Shown: positions 29,778 to 39,175, numbered from the stretch's first letter. The stretch is 64,000 nt of DNA from Gimesia sp. (GCF_040219335.1 NZ_JAVJSQ010000002.1:1-64000); one strand, 5' to 3'. Translations and numbers: made by a program. Notes: generated by a model from the sequence alone, not told the origin.

Positions 29778-31298
29778 ATGCGGAACATCGCGTGCCTGCT
29801 GTTCATCGCCTGGTGTTGTGCTCCCCGGTTGTCGCTGGCGAGTGACTGTTTCCAGATTCGTGTGATCGACGCTGCTACGAAACGGGGCATTCCGCTGGTC
29901 GAGTTGAAGACTGTCAATGAGATTCAGTATGTGACCGACAGCAATGGGATCGCTGCGGTAAATGAACCGGGACTGGTGAATCAGGAAGTCTATTTTTTCA
30001 TTCGCAGTCATGGTTATGAATATCCCGCGGATGGTTTCGGGTATCGGGGCAAGAAGCTGAAAGTGACGTCGGGCGGGAACGCGGTTCTGGAACTGAAACG
30101 CATCAACCTGGCGGAACGACTTTATCGCATCACGGGAGGCGGAATCTATCGGGACAGCCTGCTGACGGGAGAACCGGTGCCTTTGAAACATCCGGTACTC
30201 AATGCGCAGGTACTGGGATCGGACAGTGTGCAGAACACGTTATTTCAGGGACGGGTCTACTGGTTCTGGGGAGATACGAACCGCACCAGTTATCCGCTGG
30301 GGAACTTTCAGGTTCCCGGGGCCATCTCGGAACTGCCCCAGCGGGGAGGCCTGCCGATCGAGCGGGGAATAAACCTGGAGTATTTCGTCGATGAGAGTGG
30401 CTTTGCCAGCCAGACCTGCCCGATGCCGGGACCGGGACCGACCTGGATCGATGCGCTGGTGACCTTGGAGGATGAATCGGGTCGGGAGCGTCTGTTTGCG
30501 AAATATGTGAAGGTGAAGGCACCACTGACGGTCTACGAACGGGGGCTGGTTGAATTCAATTTAGAATTGAACCAGTTTGAAAAGCGGAAGACATTCGATT
30601 TCGACGCACCGCTCTACCCGGTCGGTCATCCGGTGCGGTATGAAATGGAGGGGCGTGATTATCTGCTGTTCGGACTGGAGATCCCCCTGATCCGTGTGCC
30701 TGCGACCGTGGATGCCCTGGGAGAACTCAGTGAATATGAAACTTACTCGTATCTCCAGCCGGATGCTAAGAAAGGTCTCTGGACTGTAGACCGCGATGAT
30801 CGGGGACATGTGAAATACACCTGGCGGAAAGGAGTTCCCCCTTTGAGTTATGAACTGGAGCAGAGGCTGATTGCTGAGCAGCGGCTGCGACCGGAGGAGG
30901 CCTTTTTCCAGTTTCGCGATCTAAAAACAAAGCAACGTGTGCAGCTGCATAACAGTTCGGTGGCCTGGAACGCGTATCGTAATAAGTGGACGATGATCGC
31001 TTCGCAGAAGAACGGGACCTCGATGCTGGGTGAGATCTGGTATTCGGAAGCTGACAGCCCACTGGGGCCGTGGAAGTGGGGCCGCAAGATCGTGACACAC
31101 GACAGATACAGCTTTTACAATCCGAAGCAGCATCCCCTGTTTGCCCGGGAAAATGGACGACTGATTTATTTTGAGGGGACTTACACGACGCTCTTCTCGG
31201 GGAACAAAGTCAAAACGCCGCGTTACGATTACAATCAGATCATGTATCGCCTGGACCTGTCCGATCCACGACTCACTGCAGACCAGTTCGCGCAATAA
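29778..31298 (+). CDS. secreted protein, five-bladed-propeller-like, unknown function
   Basis: The 506-residue protein has a signal peptide (MRNIACLLFIAWCCAPRLSLA). Residues 25-110 look like a small beta-sandwich (FQIRVIDAATKRGIPLVELKTVNEIQYVTDSNGIAAVNEPG), and the main part may be a GH43-like or DUF4185-like propeller: GRVYWFWGDTNRTSYPLGNF, TWIDALVTLEDESGRERLFAKY and GEIWYSEADSPLGPWKWGRKIVTHD. ATG 29778 is chosen because GGGAGA stands before it. Carbohydrate binding or hydrolysis is plausible but not shown. It ends at a bidirectional terminator. Confidence 0.7.
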   Translation: MRNIACLLFIAWCCAPRLSLASDCFQIRVIDAATKRGIPLVELKTVNEIQYVTDSNGIAAVNEPGLVNQEVYFFIRSHGYEYPADGFGYRGKKLKVTSGGNAVLELKRINLAERLYRITGGGIYRDSLLTGEPVPLKHPVLNAQVLGSDSVQNTLFQGRVYWFWGDTNRTSYPLGNFQVPGAISELPQRGGLPIERGINLEYFVDESGFASQTCPMPGPGPTWIDALVTLEDESGRERLFAKYVKVKAPLTVYERGLVEFNLELNQFEKRKTFDFDAPLYPVGHPVRYEMEGRDYLLFGLEIPLIRVPATVDALGELSEYETYSYLQPDAKKGLWTVDRDDRGHVKYTWRKGVPPLSYELEQRLIAEQRLRPEEAFFQFRDLKTKQRVQLHNSSVAWNAYRNKWTMIASQKNGTSMLGEIWYSEADSPLGPWKWGRKIVTHDRYSFYNPKQHPLFARENGRLIYFEGTYTTLFSGNKVKTPRYDYNQIMYRLDLSDPRLTADQFAQ

Positions 31299-31299
31299 A

Positions 31300-31339
31300 A
31301 ACACAGAGCCAAGTCCGATCAGGGGCTGACTCTGTGTTT
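31300..31339. terminator. bidirectional terminator between converging genes
   Basis: A 10-bp stem AAACACAGAG/CTCTGTGTTT lies just after the stop at 31298. Read on the minus strand it is followed by TTTATTG, which suits the esterase gene ending at 31367 as well. Confidence 0.7.
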
Positions 31340-31366
31340 GATCTCAGTCAAACAATCGCGAGCCGC

Positions 31367-32275
31367 TTACGAATCATCGCCTGTGAGTTTATCGATCAGA
31401 AATTCATTCGTGTTTTTGTATTTCTCTGATTTCGACACGCCGGGGATCAAGAGGTGGCATTCCATACCGGACTTATCGGCTTTCTCTTTCATTTTGACAC
31501 CGTAAACCGGGTGATGAATTCCGTGGCCGGCGTTTTCTGATGGGAGTTTCATATTGTTGCCGTATGTCATCAGCAGTGGTGGGTCGTCCGCGGTCACGTG
31601 GTTGTAGGGAGAGAACTCCTTGTACAGAGCTGCGTGCTTTTCGTAGTTGTCCATGACTTCCTGCATGCTTTTACCGCCCACTGATTTGTAAATCATGGCG
31701 TGCTTGAGCACGTTCGGACCGAGCCAGGGTTCGATGACTTTGGGGTCGATGGAAGTCTGGCCCCCGCCGACAGCTGCTGCGGTGACCCGCGTTGATTCAC
31801 GCAGGACCGGGTCTTTCGCTTTGGGATCGGCCATATCATCGTGGCAGAGCAGCCACATGGATGTGCAGGCACCGGCGCTACCTCCCGTCAGGGCGATTTT
31901 ATTCTTGTTGATGTTCCACTCTTTGGCCTTGTGCCGCAGAAACTGAATTGCCCGCGCCGCATCGTATACAGGAGCGGGCAGCGGTGCTTCCCCCGTCAGG
32001 CGGTAATTGACTGCCGCGTAGGAAATGCCTTTGTCGAGAAACGTTTTGATATTGCCGGGCAGACGGGCTTTGTTGCCTCCGATCCAACCACCCCCGTGGA
32101 TATAAACCAGCAGCGGTCGCGGCCCTTCCCCTTTGGCTTCCCAGAAGTCGAGCTTGTTCATGTTGTAGGGACCGTAGGAAACATCAGCGTAGGTCGGCTT
32201 CGGCTGGTCTGCTGCCAGGGCCGTTGAGGTCATCAGTGTCAAAGCCGCAGCGAGCGAAAGAAACAGGCGTTGCAT
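31367..32275 (-). CDS. secreted alpha/beta hydrolase (acetyl-esterase type)
   Basis: The 302-residue protein has a signal peptide (residues 1-22, TSTALAADQ). It shows the oxyanion motif H60-G-G-G-W, the nucleophile elbow G-G-S133-A-G, and the late LLMTYGNNMKLPSENAGHGIHHPVYG segment holding the Asp and His. It is close to BD-FAE/carbohydrate esterases of planctomycetes that deacetylate polysaccharides. The exact ester is unknown. The ATG has AAGGA about nine bases upstream. It is divergent from another alpha/beta hydrolase gene across about 200 bases. Confidence 0.85.
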   Translation of the reverse strand: MQRLFLSLAAALTLMTSTALAADQPKPTYADVSYGPYNMNKLDFWEAKGEGPRPLLVYIHGGGWIGGNKARLPGNIKTFLDKGISYAAVNYRLTGEAPLPAPVYDAARAIQFLRHKAKEWNINKNKIALTGGSAGACTSMWLLCHDDMADPKAKDPVLRESTRVTAAAVGGGQTSIDPKVIEPWLGPNVLKHAMIYKSVGGKSMQEVMDNYEKHAALYKEFSPYNHVTADDPPLLMTYGNNMKLPSENAGHGIHHPVYGVKMKEKADKSGMECHLLIPGVSKSEKYKNTNEFLIDKLTGDDS

Positions 32276-32482
32276 AGGACGAGATCCTTATATCGGGTGA
32301 AAATAACCAGAAGGAGTTCTGAAGAAAATGAATTCCTTTCTGATCATCTTGTGCAGTTTTGGGATGGGAATCAAGAATCTAATGCGAGGAGTTCCTTTCA
32401 ATCGCCGGACGGGCTATGATGCTGGAGTGTGAAGAATGAGCTGCTCTGGAGAAAACAACCGTTGATAAGGGAGAGTGTTTTG

Positions 32483-33646
32483 ATGAAACAATGGTTTCTA
32501 AGTGGATTGGTGTGGTTGTGTCTGTTAAGTACATCTCTGCTGCAGGCCGGCGATAAGACACCAGAAGTATCTCCCGCACGCGCCCAACAACTCTGGCAGC
32601 AGATCGCTCCCTTTTTTGAACCCGGTGCTGAATTCCAGGGTGACCTGGGGGATTTGAAAACACCGCTGAAATTCTACGATGGGAGTCCGGTGAAGACCAA
32701 AGCGGACTGGCAGAAGCGTCGTCAGGAAATTCTCAAGACCTGGCACACAATGATGGGTGGATGGCCGCCCGTGAATGAACATCCCGATGTGAAAACTCTC
32801 AAGCAGGAGCAGAAGGAAGGATATACGCAGTACACGGTCCAGTTCGACATTGCTCCCGGGCATCCCAATACCGGTTACCTGTTGATTCCCGATGGTGCGA
32901 AGCCGGATCACAGTCGTCCGGCTGTGCTGGTGGTCTATTATGAACCGGAGACTGGTGTCGGCCTGAAAGGCGAAAATCGGGACTTTGCCCGGGCCCTGGC
33001 CAAACGGGGTTTCGTGACATTTTCTGTCGGCCATGACTATTCACTCTACTATCCCAATCGCGAGAAAGCGGAGATCCAGCCGTTGTCTGCTTTGGCCTAC
33101 GGAGCAGCGAATGCCTTTCATGTGCTGGCGAACCGCAGTGAAGTCGATCCCGAACGGATCGGAGTCATGGGGCACTCGTATGGCGGCAAGTGGTCGATGT
33201 TCGCTTCCTGTCTGTACGATAAATTCGCCTGTGCTGCCTGGTCGGATGGCGGGATTGTCTTCAATGAAAAGCGTCCCAGCGTGAATTACTGGGAACCCTG
33301 GTATCTGGGATATGAAGGGCCGGATTTCCGCAAACGGGGATTACCTACCAAAGAGAATCCACGAACCGGGCTGTATAAACGGCTCGTCAAAGAAGGCCAC
33401 GATCTGCATGAACTGCATGCGTTGATGGCGCCGCGTCCCTTCCTGGTGTCAGGCGGTTCGGAAGATCCCCCCAGTCAGTGGCGGGCACTGAATCACACGA
33501 TCGCTGTAAATGATTTCCTGGGATATAAAAACCGGGTCGCGATGACGAATCGTGAGAAGCATTCACCGAACCCGGAATCGAATGAGCAAATCTATCGCTT
33601 CTTCGAATACTGGCTGATGCAGGATCAACTGGATCAACAGAAGTAA
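32483..33646 (+). CDS. secreted alpha/beta hydrolase, dienelactone-hydrolase/glucuronoyl-esterase-like
   Basis: The 387-residue protein has a signal peptide (WFLSGLVWLCLLSTSLLQA). The nucleophile elbow is G-H-S232-Y-G-G-K in a VDPERIGVMGHSYGGKWSMF context, and the C-terminal half has RPFLVSGGSEDPPSQW with a late His in EKHSPNPES. The GHSxGGK elbow and the large size recall CE15 and acetylxylan esterases, so polysaccharide ester cleavage is a fair guess. ATG 32483 is chosen over 32429 because of GGGAGAG at the right distance. It is a single gene. Confidence 0.8.
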   Translation: MKQWFLSGLVWLCLLSTSLLQAGDKTPEVSPARAQQLWQQIAPFFEPGAEFQGDLGDLKTPLKFYDGSPVKTKADWQKRRQEILKTWHTMMGGWPPVNEHPDVKTLKQEQKEGYTQYTVQFDIAPGHPNTGYLLIPDGAKPDHSRPAVLVVYYEPETGVGLKGENRDFARALAKRGFVTFSVGHDYSLYYPNREKAEIQPLSALAYGAANAFHVLANRSEVDPERIGVMGHSYGGKWSMFASCLYDKFACAAWSDGGIVFNEKRPSVNYWEPWYLGYEGPDFRKRGLPTKENPRTGLYKRLVKEGHDLHELHALMAPRPFLVSGGSEDPPSQWRALNHTIAVNDFLGYKNRVAMTNREKHSPNPESNEQIYRFFEYWLMQDQLDQQK

Positions 33647-33676
33647 ACTGAACGCATCTGGCGAAACGGTCGAGCG

Positions 33677-34117
33677 TTATTTCAGATCGAATTCCAGATC
33701 GGATGTGCCCCCTTCCGGAACCGTTGCCTTGAAAGGCGAAGTGCCGAAATCGCTGAATTTGTGAGGCAGTTGATTGATGGCACCGACGTCTGCAGGGAAT
33801 TCGCTTTCGGGAACCTGGGAACCATCGGGCATCACGAAATGTTCGAACAGCACGCGGTAGTTTCCGGGAGGCACGCCGTCGCGGCCGTCCTGGTAGCGGA
33901 GCATGAACTGGCCTGACTCATCGGTGGTGCCACGTCCCCCCTGCCCGCCGGTCTGGCCGTCAGGAAAGAAAACCACGGAGACCCCCGGCACTGCTTTGCC
34001 CTTAATCTTTACGGTTCCCCAGGTGGGAAAGGTTTTTAATTCATCACGCTTGGTCTCTGAACTGCCGCAGGCAGTCAGGCATAACAACGACAGAACACAA
34101 AAAAATCTTACAGCCAT
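33677..34117 (-). CDS. small carboxypeptidase-regulatory-like lipoprotein
   Basis: The 146-residue protein has a lipobox LTAC near residue 16 (FFCVLSLLCLTACGSSET). The body resembles a transthyretin/carboxypeptidase-regulatory sandwich: WGTVKIKGKAVPGVSVVFFPDGQTGG, GQFMLRYQDGRDGVPPGNYRVLFEHF, ending GGTSDLEFDLK. ATG 34117 is preferred to a TTG 16 codons upstream. It lies 87 bases after the second DUF1559 gene on the same strand, the same pair order as at 19.8-21.2 kb. It is probably anchored outside the cytoplasm beside its pseudopilin partner. Confidence 0.8.
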   Translation of the reverse strand: MAVRFFCVLSLLCLTACGSSETKRDELKTFPTWGTVKIKGKAVPGVSVVFFPDGQTGGQGGRGTTDESGQFMLRYQDGRDGVPPGNYRVLFEHFVMPDGSQVPESEFPADVGAINQLPHKFSDFGTSPFKATVPEGGTSDLEFDLK

Positions 34118-34204
34118 GGGATTCGTTTCAAATAATATTTCTGGATGAAAATCAACCGGCGACAATTGTGCCGCCGATTGAAGAGTGAAACTGTCCGTCA
34201 GAGA

Positions 34205-35176
34205 TTAAAATTCGCCGAGTACGTTTCCGTCGGCGATATAGGAGAGATAGACCCGCGTGGTGGCGTCAATGTTTTCGCTGATGAACCGGACGGCTCCATC
34301 GCCGAGTAGAACATGACAGCCACCCGTGTGAAGACTACCCGAGTAACCCCAGGATGCGAGATTACCTACGGGACCGCTGGAGTACCAGGTATTGATGTTC
34401 GCACCCGCGAAGTTGGTACCATTGCCGACCCATTTTGCAAAGCCCCAGGCGGTTCCTTCACCGTTGGCAACCAGACGTGTGGTTTCCACAACAGCGACTG
34501 TATTGCTCATGCCGTCTGAGACATCACGGAATTTGGCACACCCGTTGAAACCGAACATCGGTCGGCTGGAAATACCGAGTTCTCCCCAGTTGGTGCAGGT
34601 CGAATACTGGCTGTTGGTGCTGAAATCATAGTTCGTGAACACACCCAGCAGAGTTGAGTTCCCCGGGGAAATGGAATAATGGGTGCTGGATGTTGTGCTG
34701 TAAACCTCGGGGGTCGCGTCTGACGGACAGTGGAATGCCTTAATGATGGTCGAAACAACTTCGTCATTGGCATTCCCAGAAGCTCCCGGTGCGACAATGT
34801 TCCCGCCTGAAGGGTTGTAAGAACCCGAGGCGTAACTTGAGTTGAATTTATTATACAAAGCACTCTGTTCGAGATAGGGTAAGAGCAGCAACCAGCCGCG
34901 GTGATTCAGGGTAACTTTACCACCTGTGCTGGCCGAGCCGGCACTACAGGAACCGGAGTGGGAAACAGAGTAAGGCAGCACTCCAAACGTTTCGTTGTAG
35001 TTGTGCAGTGCCAGTCCCAGTTGTTTGAGATTGTTCTTACAGGTGGAGCGTCGTGCTGCTTCACGTGCCTGCTGGACAGCGGGCAGCAGGAGCGCAATCA
35101 GGATAGCGATGATGGCAATGACCACCAGCAGTTCGATCAGCGTAAATCCTTTACGGCGTGGTTTGGGAAAGGACAC
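34205..35176 (-). CDS. DUF1559 prepilin-like H-X9-DG protein (second copy)
   Basis: The 323-residue protein has the pseudopilin leader [27 protein letters not shown], then [28 protein letters not shown]. It ends with H-TGGCHVLLG-DG, the family H-X9-DG signature, followed by AVRFISENID. The GTG at 35176 is chosen because AAGGAG is six bases upstream, giving a 9-residue leader. A longer form from ATG 35227 is less likely. It is followed by a small lipoprotein gene as in the first pair. Fibre or secretion-apparatus roles are assumed for the family and are not proven. Confidence 0.87.
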   Translation of the reverse strand: MSFPKPRRKGFTLIELLVVIAIIAILIALLLPAVQQAREAARRSTCKNNLKQLGLALHNYNETFGVLPYSVSHSGSCSAGSASTGGKVTLNHRGWLLLLPYLEQSALYNKFNSSYASGSYNPSGGNIVAPGASGNANDEVVSTIIKAFHCPSDATPEVYSTTSSTHYSISPGNSTLLGVFTNYDFSTNSQYSTCTNWGELGISSRPMFGFNGCAKFRDVSDGMSNTVAVVETTRLVANGEGTAWGFAKWVGNGTNFAGANINTWYSSGPVGNLASWGYSGSLHTGGCHVLLGDGAVRFISENIDATTRVYLSYIADGNVLGEF

Positions 35177-35579
35177 AGAGGACTCCTTAAGAAAGAATAA
35201 TGACGATCGATGAGAGAACAGCCGCACGATCTCTGCCAGTCATGAATGTCTGGCGTGACCGAATTCAGAATGTTCAGTCATTAGAAAAAGATAATAAATA
35301 TCTTTAAGCAAGCAGCGTGCCAATCAGTGTGATTCGTGTCTCAGTCTGGTCGTTTTTTTGTGCATAATCAGATTAAAATAGAACTTTTGAGTTTTCTTGA
35401 GTGAATCCTCGCTGTTGTCCGAATTAGAATGGAACAGTGAAATCGGGCTCTGCTTCAGCTGTTATTGCCTGATTATTGGGCACCATCTCCCACTGACAGT
35501 GGATTCTGTCCCGCTTTGAACAGTACTGTAAATTGTTGATTCCCGGCACTTTGTTCTTAACCCAGACGAGGTTCTCACC
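35177..35579. other. 403-base divergent intergenic region
   Basis: No gene is seen. The spacer must hold the promoters of the DUF1559 gene (minus) and the HdeD-like gene (plus). It has an AT-rich 7-bp inverted repeat, AAAGATA/TATCTTT, at 35287-35305. Confidence 0.5.
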
Positions 35580-36155
35580 ATGTCGACCACTACTCCGCCC
35601 GTCATCAAAAACTTCAAAATGACTGGAATCATTCTCTGTGTGCTCGGGGTGATTTCTCTGATCACACCCGCGGTGGCCGGGACAGCGGTCGTGCTGGTGA
35701 TTGGTTCCCTGCTGATGTTCGGTGGATTTCTCTACCTGTTTCAGACGTCACAGGCCGGAGACACGTCCGGTAAAATGATGCACATCATCCTCGGGGTTCT
35801 GATGATTCTCGGAGGCTTTGGGATCATCAGTCATCCCCTGTTCGGGTTGTCGTTCCTGACATTGATGATGGCGATGTTCTTCCTGTTTGAAGGGACCTGG
35901 AAGGTTCTGATGTCCTTCAGTCTCAAGCCCGCTGCAGGTTGGGGACAGGTCCTGTTCAGCGGACTTATCTCACTGCTGCTGGGGGGACTGATCTGGGCTG
36001 AGTGGCCTCTCTCCGGGCTCTGGGCCGTAGGAACTCTGCTCGGCGTCGACCTGCTGCTGACCGGATTTTTCCTGATCAACGTCGGCAATCTGCCCGGAAT
36101 GCCTGGTCAAGATCCATCTGCGACTCCCCAGGATACTGAATCTCCGCAGCAATAA
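35580..36155 (+). CDS. HdeD/DUF308-family membrane protein
   Basis: The 191-residue protein has six predicted membrane helices with the internal repeat typical of HdeD/DUF308, for example IILCVLGVISLITPAVAGTAVVLVIGSLLMFGGF and HIILGVLMILGGFGIISHPLFGLSFLTLMMAMFFLFEG. E. coli HdeD supports acid resistance, and most homologues have no known role. ACGAGG precedes the ATG. The C-terminus is polar (GQDPSATPQDTESPQQ). It converges with the next gene, 12 bases apart. Confidence 0.85.
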   Translation: MSTTTPPVIKNFKMTGIILCVLGVISLITPAVAGTAVVLVIGSLLMFGGFLYLFQTSQAGDTSGKMMHIILGVLMILGGFGIISHPLFGLSFLTLMMAMFFLFEGTWKVLMSFSLKPAAGWGQVLFSGLISLLLGGLIWAEWPLSGLWAVGTLLGVDLLLTGFFLINVGNLPGMPGQDPSATPQDTESPQQ

Positions 36156-36167
36156 GCGGAGTGTAAT

Positions 36168-37382
36168 CTACTGCTTCGGCACTGGTGGCAGTGCCGGGGC
36201 GGCCGGAGTGACCGGCTTGAGAACTTTCACGTTGGCCTTGGCCTCTGTGGATTCATCCGGTGTCTTGTAGCTTTTGCTGCCCAGTTGTGCGGTTCGATTG
36301 GGATCCATTCGGTTCCGGTAGATGACCAGTCCATCGATGGCGTGATACAGGGCGGAATAATTGACCTTTTCCCCTTTGTTATCGATGATATCGTTGGCCA
36401 GCAGAGAAACTGCTTTACGAACCCATTCTTCATTCAGACGCTCATCCGGCAGCGCCATCATCAGGAATTCGAGGGTATGCCCTGTCGTTTCCAGACGCTC
36501 CTGGAAGTTTTCGCAGGCGCTTTTCTGGAAGAAGTAATCGTAAGAGAAGGAACCGTCCAGGTTCTGCATCGCTTTGGCTTCTTCAATGTATCGCTGCAGT
36601 TTCTGATCTGCTTCCAGCCAGTAGCTCGATAACCGATGTCCTGCGTTCCGATAGGTGTTGCGGGCATAAGCGAGTGCGAATAAAGCGTGTGTACCACCGC
36701 AGGGAGAGTCGTTGGTGACGGTGTTGTTCTGCATGTAAACCAGGTCTGACATATGCCACTCTTCCCCGTTTTTATCGTACCAGACGGCGTCCGGTCCGAG
36801 GTAGTGGACCAGGGCCCACAGAGACCAGGTGACCTCTTCATTTTCCTGGATTTCTTTCTTGGCATTTTCGACCATGTCTGCCACGGTGATGGGACCATCG
36901 GGAGTCTGAACCTGGTGATCTAAGGGTATGTCAGCCATCGCCATGATCGCCAGTGACTGATTCTTATGACCTTCGAAGGCGTTCTCTTTTGTGTAAGGAT
37001 GGGGACGTCCGCCGAACTCGGTTTTCTGGAACCAGGGTTCGCCGTCGTAGGTGACTCCGGACGAGAGCCATTCCAGGGCATTGACGGTCTGGCCATCTTT
37101 CTTGATCTGATAGTCTTTGCGAAACGCCAGAATGCCGTGGAAAATTTCCCAGGGAGAATGCTTTTCCGACTCGAGATACTTCTGCTGCGAGACCTCGATG
37201 GCCTGCTCTACTTTTTTCAGCAGTTCTTCGGGTGATTCGAGCTCTCTGCTGCTGGCAACTTTGGTTTCCGTTTCACTGCTGGAATCTGCGGAATCCGAAG
37301 GGGATGACTGATTGCAGCCCGTTGTGAAACAGAGGCCGGCGAACAGAAGTACAAACAGCGAAAGACGTAACGAAACATTCAT
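36168..37382 (-). CDS. large lipoprotein, possible alpha/alpha toroid, unknown function
   Basis: The 404-residue protein has a lipobox (LLFAGLCFTTGC, Cys near residue 23) and a Ser/Glu-rich linker. The body is helical. Segments such as GTHALFALAYARNTY, MQNLDGSFSYDYFF and TTGHTLEFLMMALPDERL recall the repeats of alpha/alpha toroids (terpene cyclase or prenyltransferase beta-subunit type), but no catalytic acid motif can be confirmed. I do not assign a reaction. The C-terminus is Ala/Pro-rich. It is a single gene followed upstream by a 382-base empty spacer. Confidence 0.6.
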   Translation of the reverse strand: MNVSLRLSLFVLLFAGLCFTTGCNQSSPSDSADSSSETETKVASSRELESPEELLKKVEQAIEVSQQKYLESEKHSPWEIFHGILAFRKDYQIKKDGQTVNALEWLSSGVTYDGEPWFQKTEFGGRPHPYTKENAFEGHKNQSLAIMAMADIPLDHQVQTPDGPITVADMVENAKKEIQENEEVTWSLWALVHYLGPDAVWYDKNGEEWHMSDLVYMQNNTVTNDSPCGGTHALFALAYARNTYRNAGHRLSSYWLEADQKLQRYIEEAKAMQNLDGSFSYDYFFQKSACENFQERLETTGHTLEFLMMALPDERLNEEWVRKAVSLLANDIIDNKGEKVNYSALYHAIDGLVIYRNRMDPNRTAQLGSKSYKTPDESTEAKANVKVLKPVTPAAPALPPVPKQ

Positions 37383-37764
37383 GATTGGGGAAATTCCAGG
37401 GATATTAACGTATTTCAGGGATAATCGCAGGCAGGAGCCGCTGCAGGAGTTGAGCTCACCGGCGGCTGTCTGTTTGAATGTACCACGTAAAATGGCGGAA
37501 GTAAATCATATAAGTTGTCTAAAATGTCTATATTTTCAGTCGAGGCGCGTTGGTTTGAGGGTTGTTTTATGCATTACACAAAGATTGCAGGACTTACGGT
37601 GCCATTTACATGAATTCGAAATCTGAGAACTGCTGCAACCGCACTGCTCCCCCACATTTCAACCGGGCATAACATCGCCGACCTGATCTCACACCAGGTA
37701 ATGCTGGGAATCCGGTTCAATTCGCTGGGGAATCTGATCGGCTGCCGGTAAGTAGCCTGGCTGG
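37383..37764. other. 382-base intergenic region, nothing recognised
   Basis: I see no gene, tRNA or strong hairpin here. The part near 37400 must carry the lipoprotein promoter, and the rest is downstream of the three-gene operon ending at 37765. Confidence 0.5.
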
Positions 37765-38196
37765 TCAGAGTGTTGCATCGTTGATCAAGGTGAGTACATT
37801 CAGCAACCGGGCCGCATCCGATTGCTGTGTCTCATCTGGATTGAAGCCATAGCTGTCCATCCACCCTTTTAATGACTGTCGGTTGAAGAGCCGGAGTGCC
37901 GAACAGTGGATGCGCAGGTTGTCTGATTCATCGAACAGCAGATAACCGGACTCATCATTCAGTCGGCAGCTCAGGCGTTCGACCGGAGCCTGCTGTGTAT
38001 CGGACAGCGACAGACTCTGACAGCAGGTACAGACGAGAAACTGAGGTTCCGCGTCCTGCGATTGCAGTCGGAGCACAGCGATGGCATGTGAGAGTGTGTA
38101 TGTCAAAAATCGCACTTCCCCCTGCTCCAGTAGAACTCGTGTTTCCTGCGGGGCACATTTGATCCAGCCGCTTTCCGCATCGGATGTAGAAGTCAT
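37765..38196 (-). CDS. hypothetical protein, third gene of small operon
   Basis: I do not recognise this 143-residue protein. It is soluble, with no signal or membrane segment. It has several Cys, including CTCCQSL near 57-63 and a later C in RIHCSALRLF, an acidic middle (NDESGYLLFDESDNLRIH) and a short helical C-terminus. Its ATG overlaps the stop of the DUF2007-like gene as ATGA, so it is translated with it. The operon order is 38616-38972, then 38193-38540, then this gene. A role with the DUF2007-like protein is a guess. Confidence 0.55.
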   Translation of the reverse strand: MTSTSDAESGWIKCAPQETRVLLEQGEVRFLTYTLSHAIAVLRLQSQDAEPQFLVCTCCQSLSLSDTQQAPVERLSCRLNDESGYLLFDESDNLRIHCSALRLFNRQSLKGWMDSYGFNPDETQQSDAARLLNVLTLINDATL

Positions 38197-38540
38197 ATCG
38201 CCAGGACCAGCAGCATGAGCAGCGCGACGGCGTTACCGATGATGAGCGTCCAGTAGCCGAACTTTCTGAGGCTGGTGGTATACTCGGCGTCCTGTCCTGC
38301 TGACTGGTACTGGGCGTTCAGCGCTTCGTTTTCTGCGATGATTGCGCGGGCGGCAGCCTGTTGATCCTGCAGCACCATGACTTCGACGCCCCCCGGTGCT
38401 TCGGCCCGGAATTGTGCGGTGAAGCCGCCGGTCTGTGTGGCGGTAATGCCCTGCTCTGCGAGCAGATCGATCAGCAAGGCAGCTTCGAGTTCGGTGGAGA
38501 CTGTCGCGACAGTGATCAGTGATGTTTGGTTGGGAGCCAT
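38193..38540 (-). CDS. DUF2007-like protein with C-terminal membrane helix
   Basis: The 115-residue protein has a N-terminal 70-residue domain (LITVATVSTELEAALLIDLLAEQGITATQTGG, GVEVMVLQDQQAAARAIIAEN), the pattern of DUF2007 'putative signal-transducing' proteins, a GlnB-like ferredoxin fold. A single membrane helix ends it (YWTLIIGNAVALLMLLVLAI). It overlaps the following gene by four bases. AGGAACAG precedes the start. The family has no settled function. The tail anchor would hold it at the inner membrane facing the cytoplasm. Confidence 0.72.
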   Translation of the reverse strand: MAPNQTSLITVATVSTELEAALLIDLLAEQGITATQTGGFTAQFRAEAPGGVEVMVLQDQQAAARAIIAENEALNAQYQSAGQDAEYTTSLRKFGYWTLIIGNAVALLMLLVLAI

Positions 38541-38615
38541 GGCGGCTGTTCCTGTTTGTTGTTCTGCCGATCGGGGTGAACCAGTGGCGGAGGCGGACTG
38601 TCTGGTTACCAGAAC

Positions 38616-38972
38616 TCAGTCCTGCTGCATTGATCGTAAGCTCTTTGATTTATTGACGAGTTCTTCAATGAGCGGTAATACCATTTCGTGCAGTGGATTC
38701 AACTCACATTTCATTCGGGAATAAGGATCGACCATCACGAAATAATCCATGAGAGGCGCTTCGGGATGGGGTTCGTAACCCACGACGATGGTGATTCTGT
38801 CGGGACCCTGGGTGTATTCCAGAATCTCGGACCAGCCTGTCGAGTTAGTGAAATCGTACTCTTCTTTGGTATGACTGACTAATTCAAGTCCACTGCACCG
38901 TTGTTGGACCTGTTGTAGTACCGACATCGCAGTCGGGTGATCGAGCTCATAGAGGCAAAGCGCTGCTGTCAT
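38616..38972 (-). CDS. hypothetical protein, first gene of small operon
   Basis: I do not recognise this 118-residue soluble protein. It seems alpha/beta: LYELDHPTAMSVLQQVQQRCSGLELVSH, then acidic stretches, RITIVVGYEPHPEAPLMDYFVMVDPYSRM and a helical end LHEMVLPLIEELVNKSK. There is no signal peptide. It is 75 bases upstream of the DUF2007-like gene on the same strand and likely belongs to that operon. CAGGAACG precedes the start. The function is unknown. Confidence 0.55.
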   Translation of the reverse strand: MTAALCLYELDHPTAMSVLQQVQQRCSGLELVSHTKEEYDFTNSTGWSEILEYTQGPDRITIVVGYEPHPEAPLMDYFVMVDPYSRMKCELNPLHEMVLPLIEELVNKSKSLRSMQQD

Positions 38973-39175
38973 TGGGCGTTCCTGGTGTGGATTGTTTTTT
39001 GTGTCGCCGTTTGAATTTACTTGTAGTATACATATTTATGGTTGTGGGTTCAATCTGTTTCTCTGGTGTCGTTCAGTCTGATAACGGTCTGACGACGTGG
39101 GGAGATCAACTTTTATTGCCTCTTTGGAGGAATGAAATCCTGGATTGAGAGCAGCCCTCCACTGGTATCTCTATC

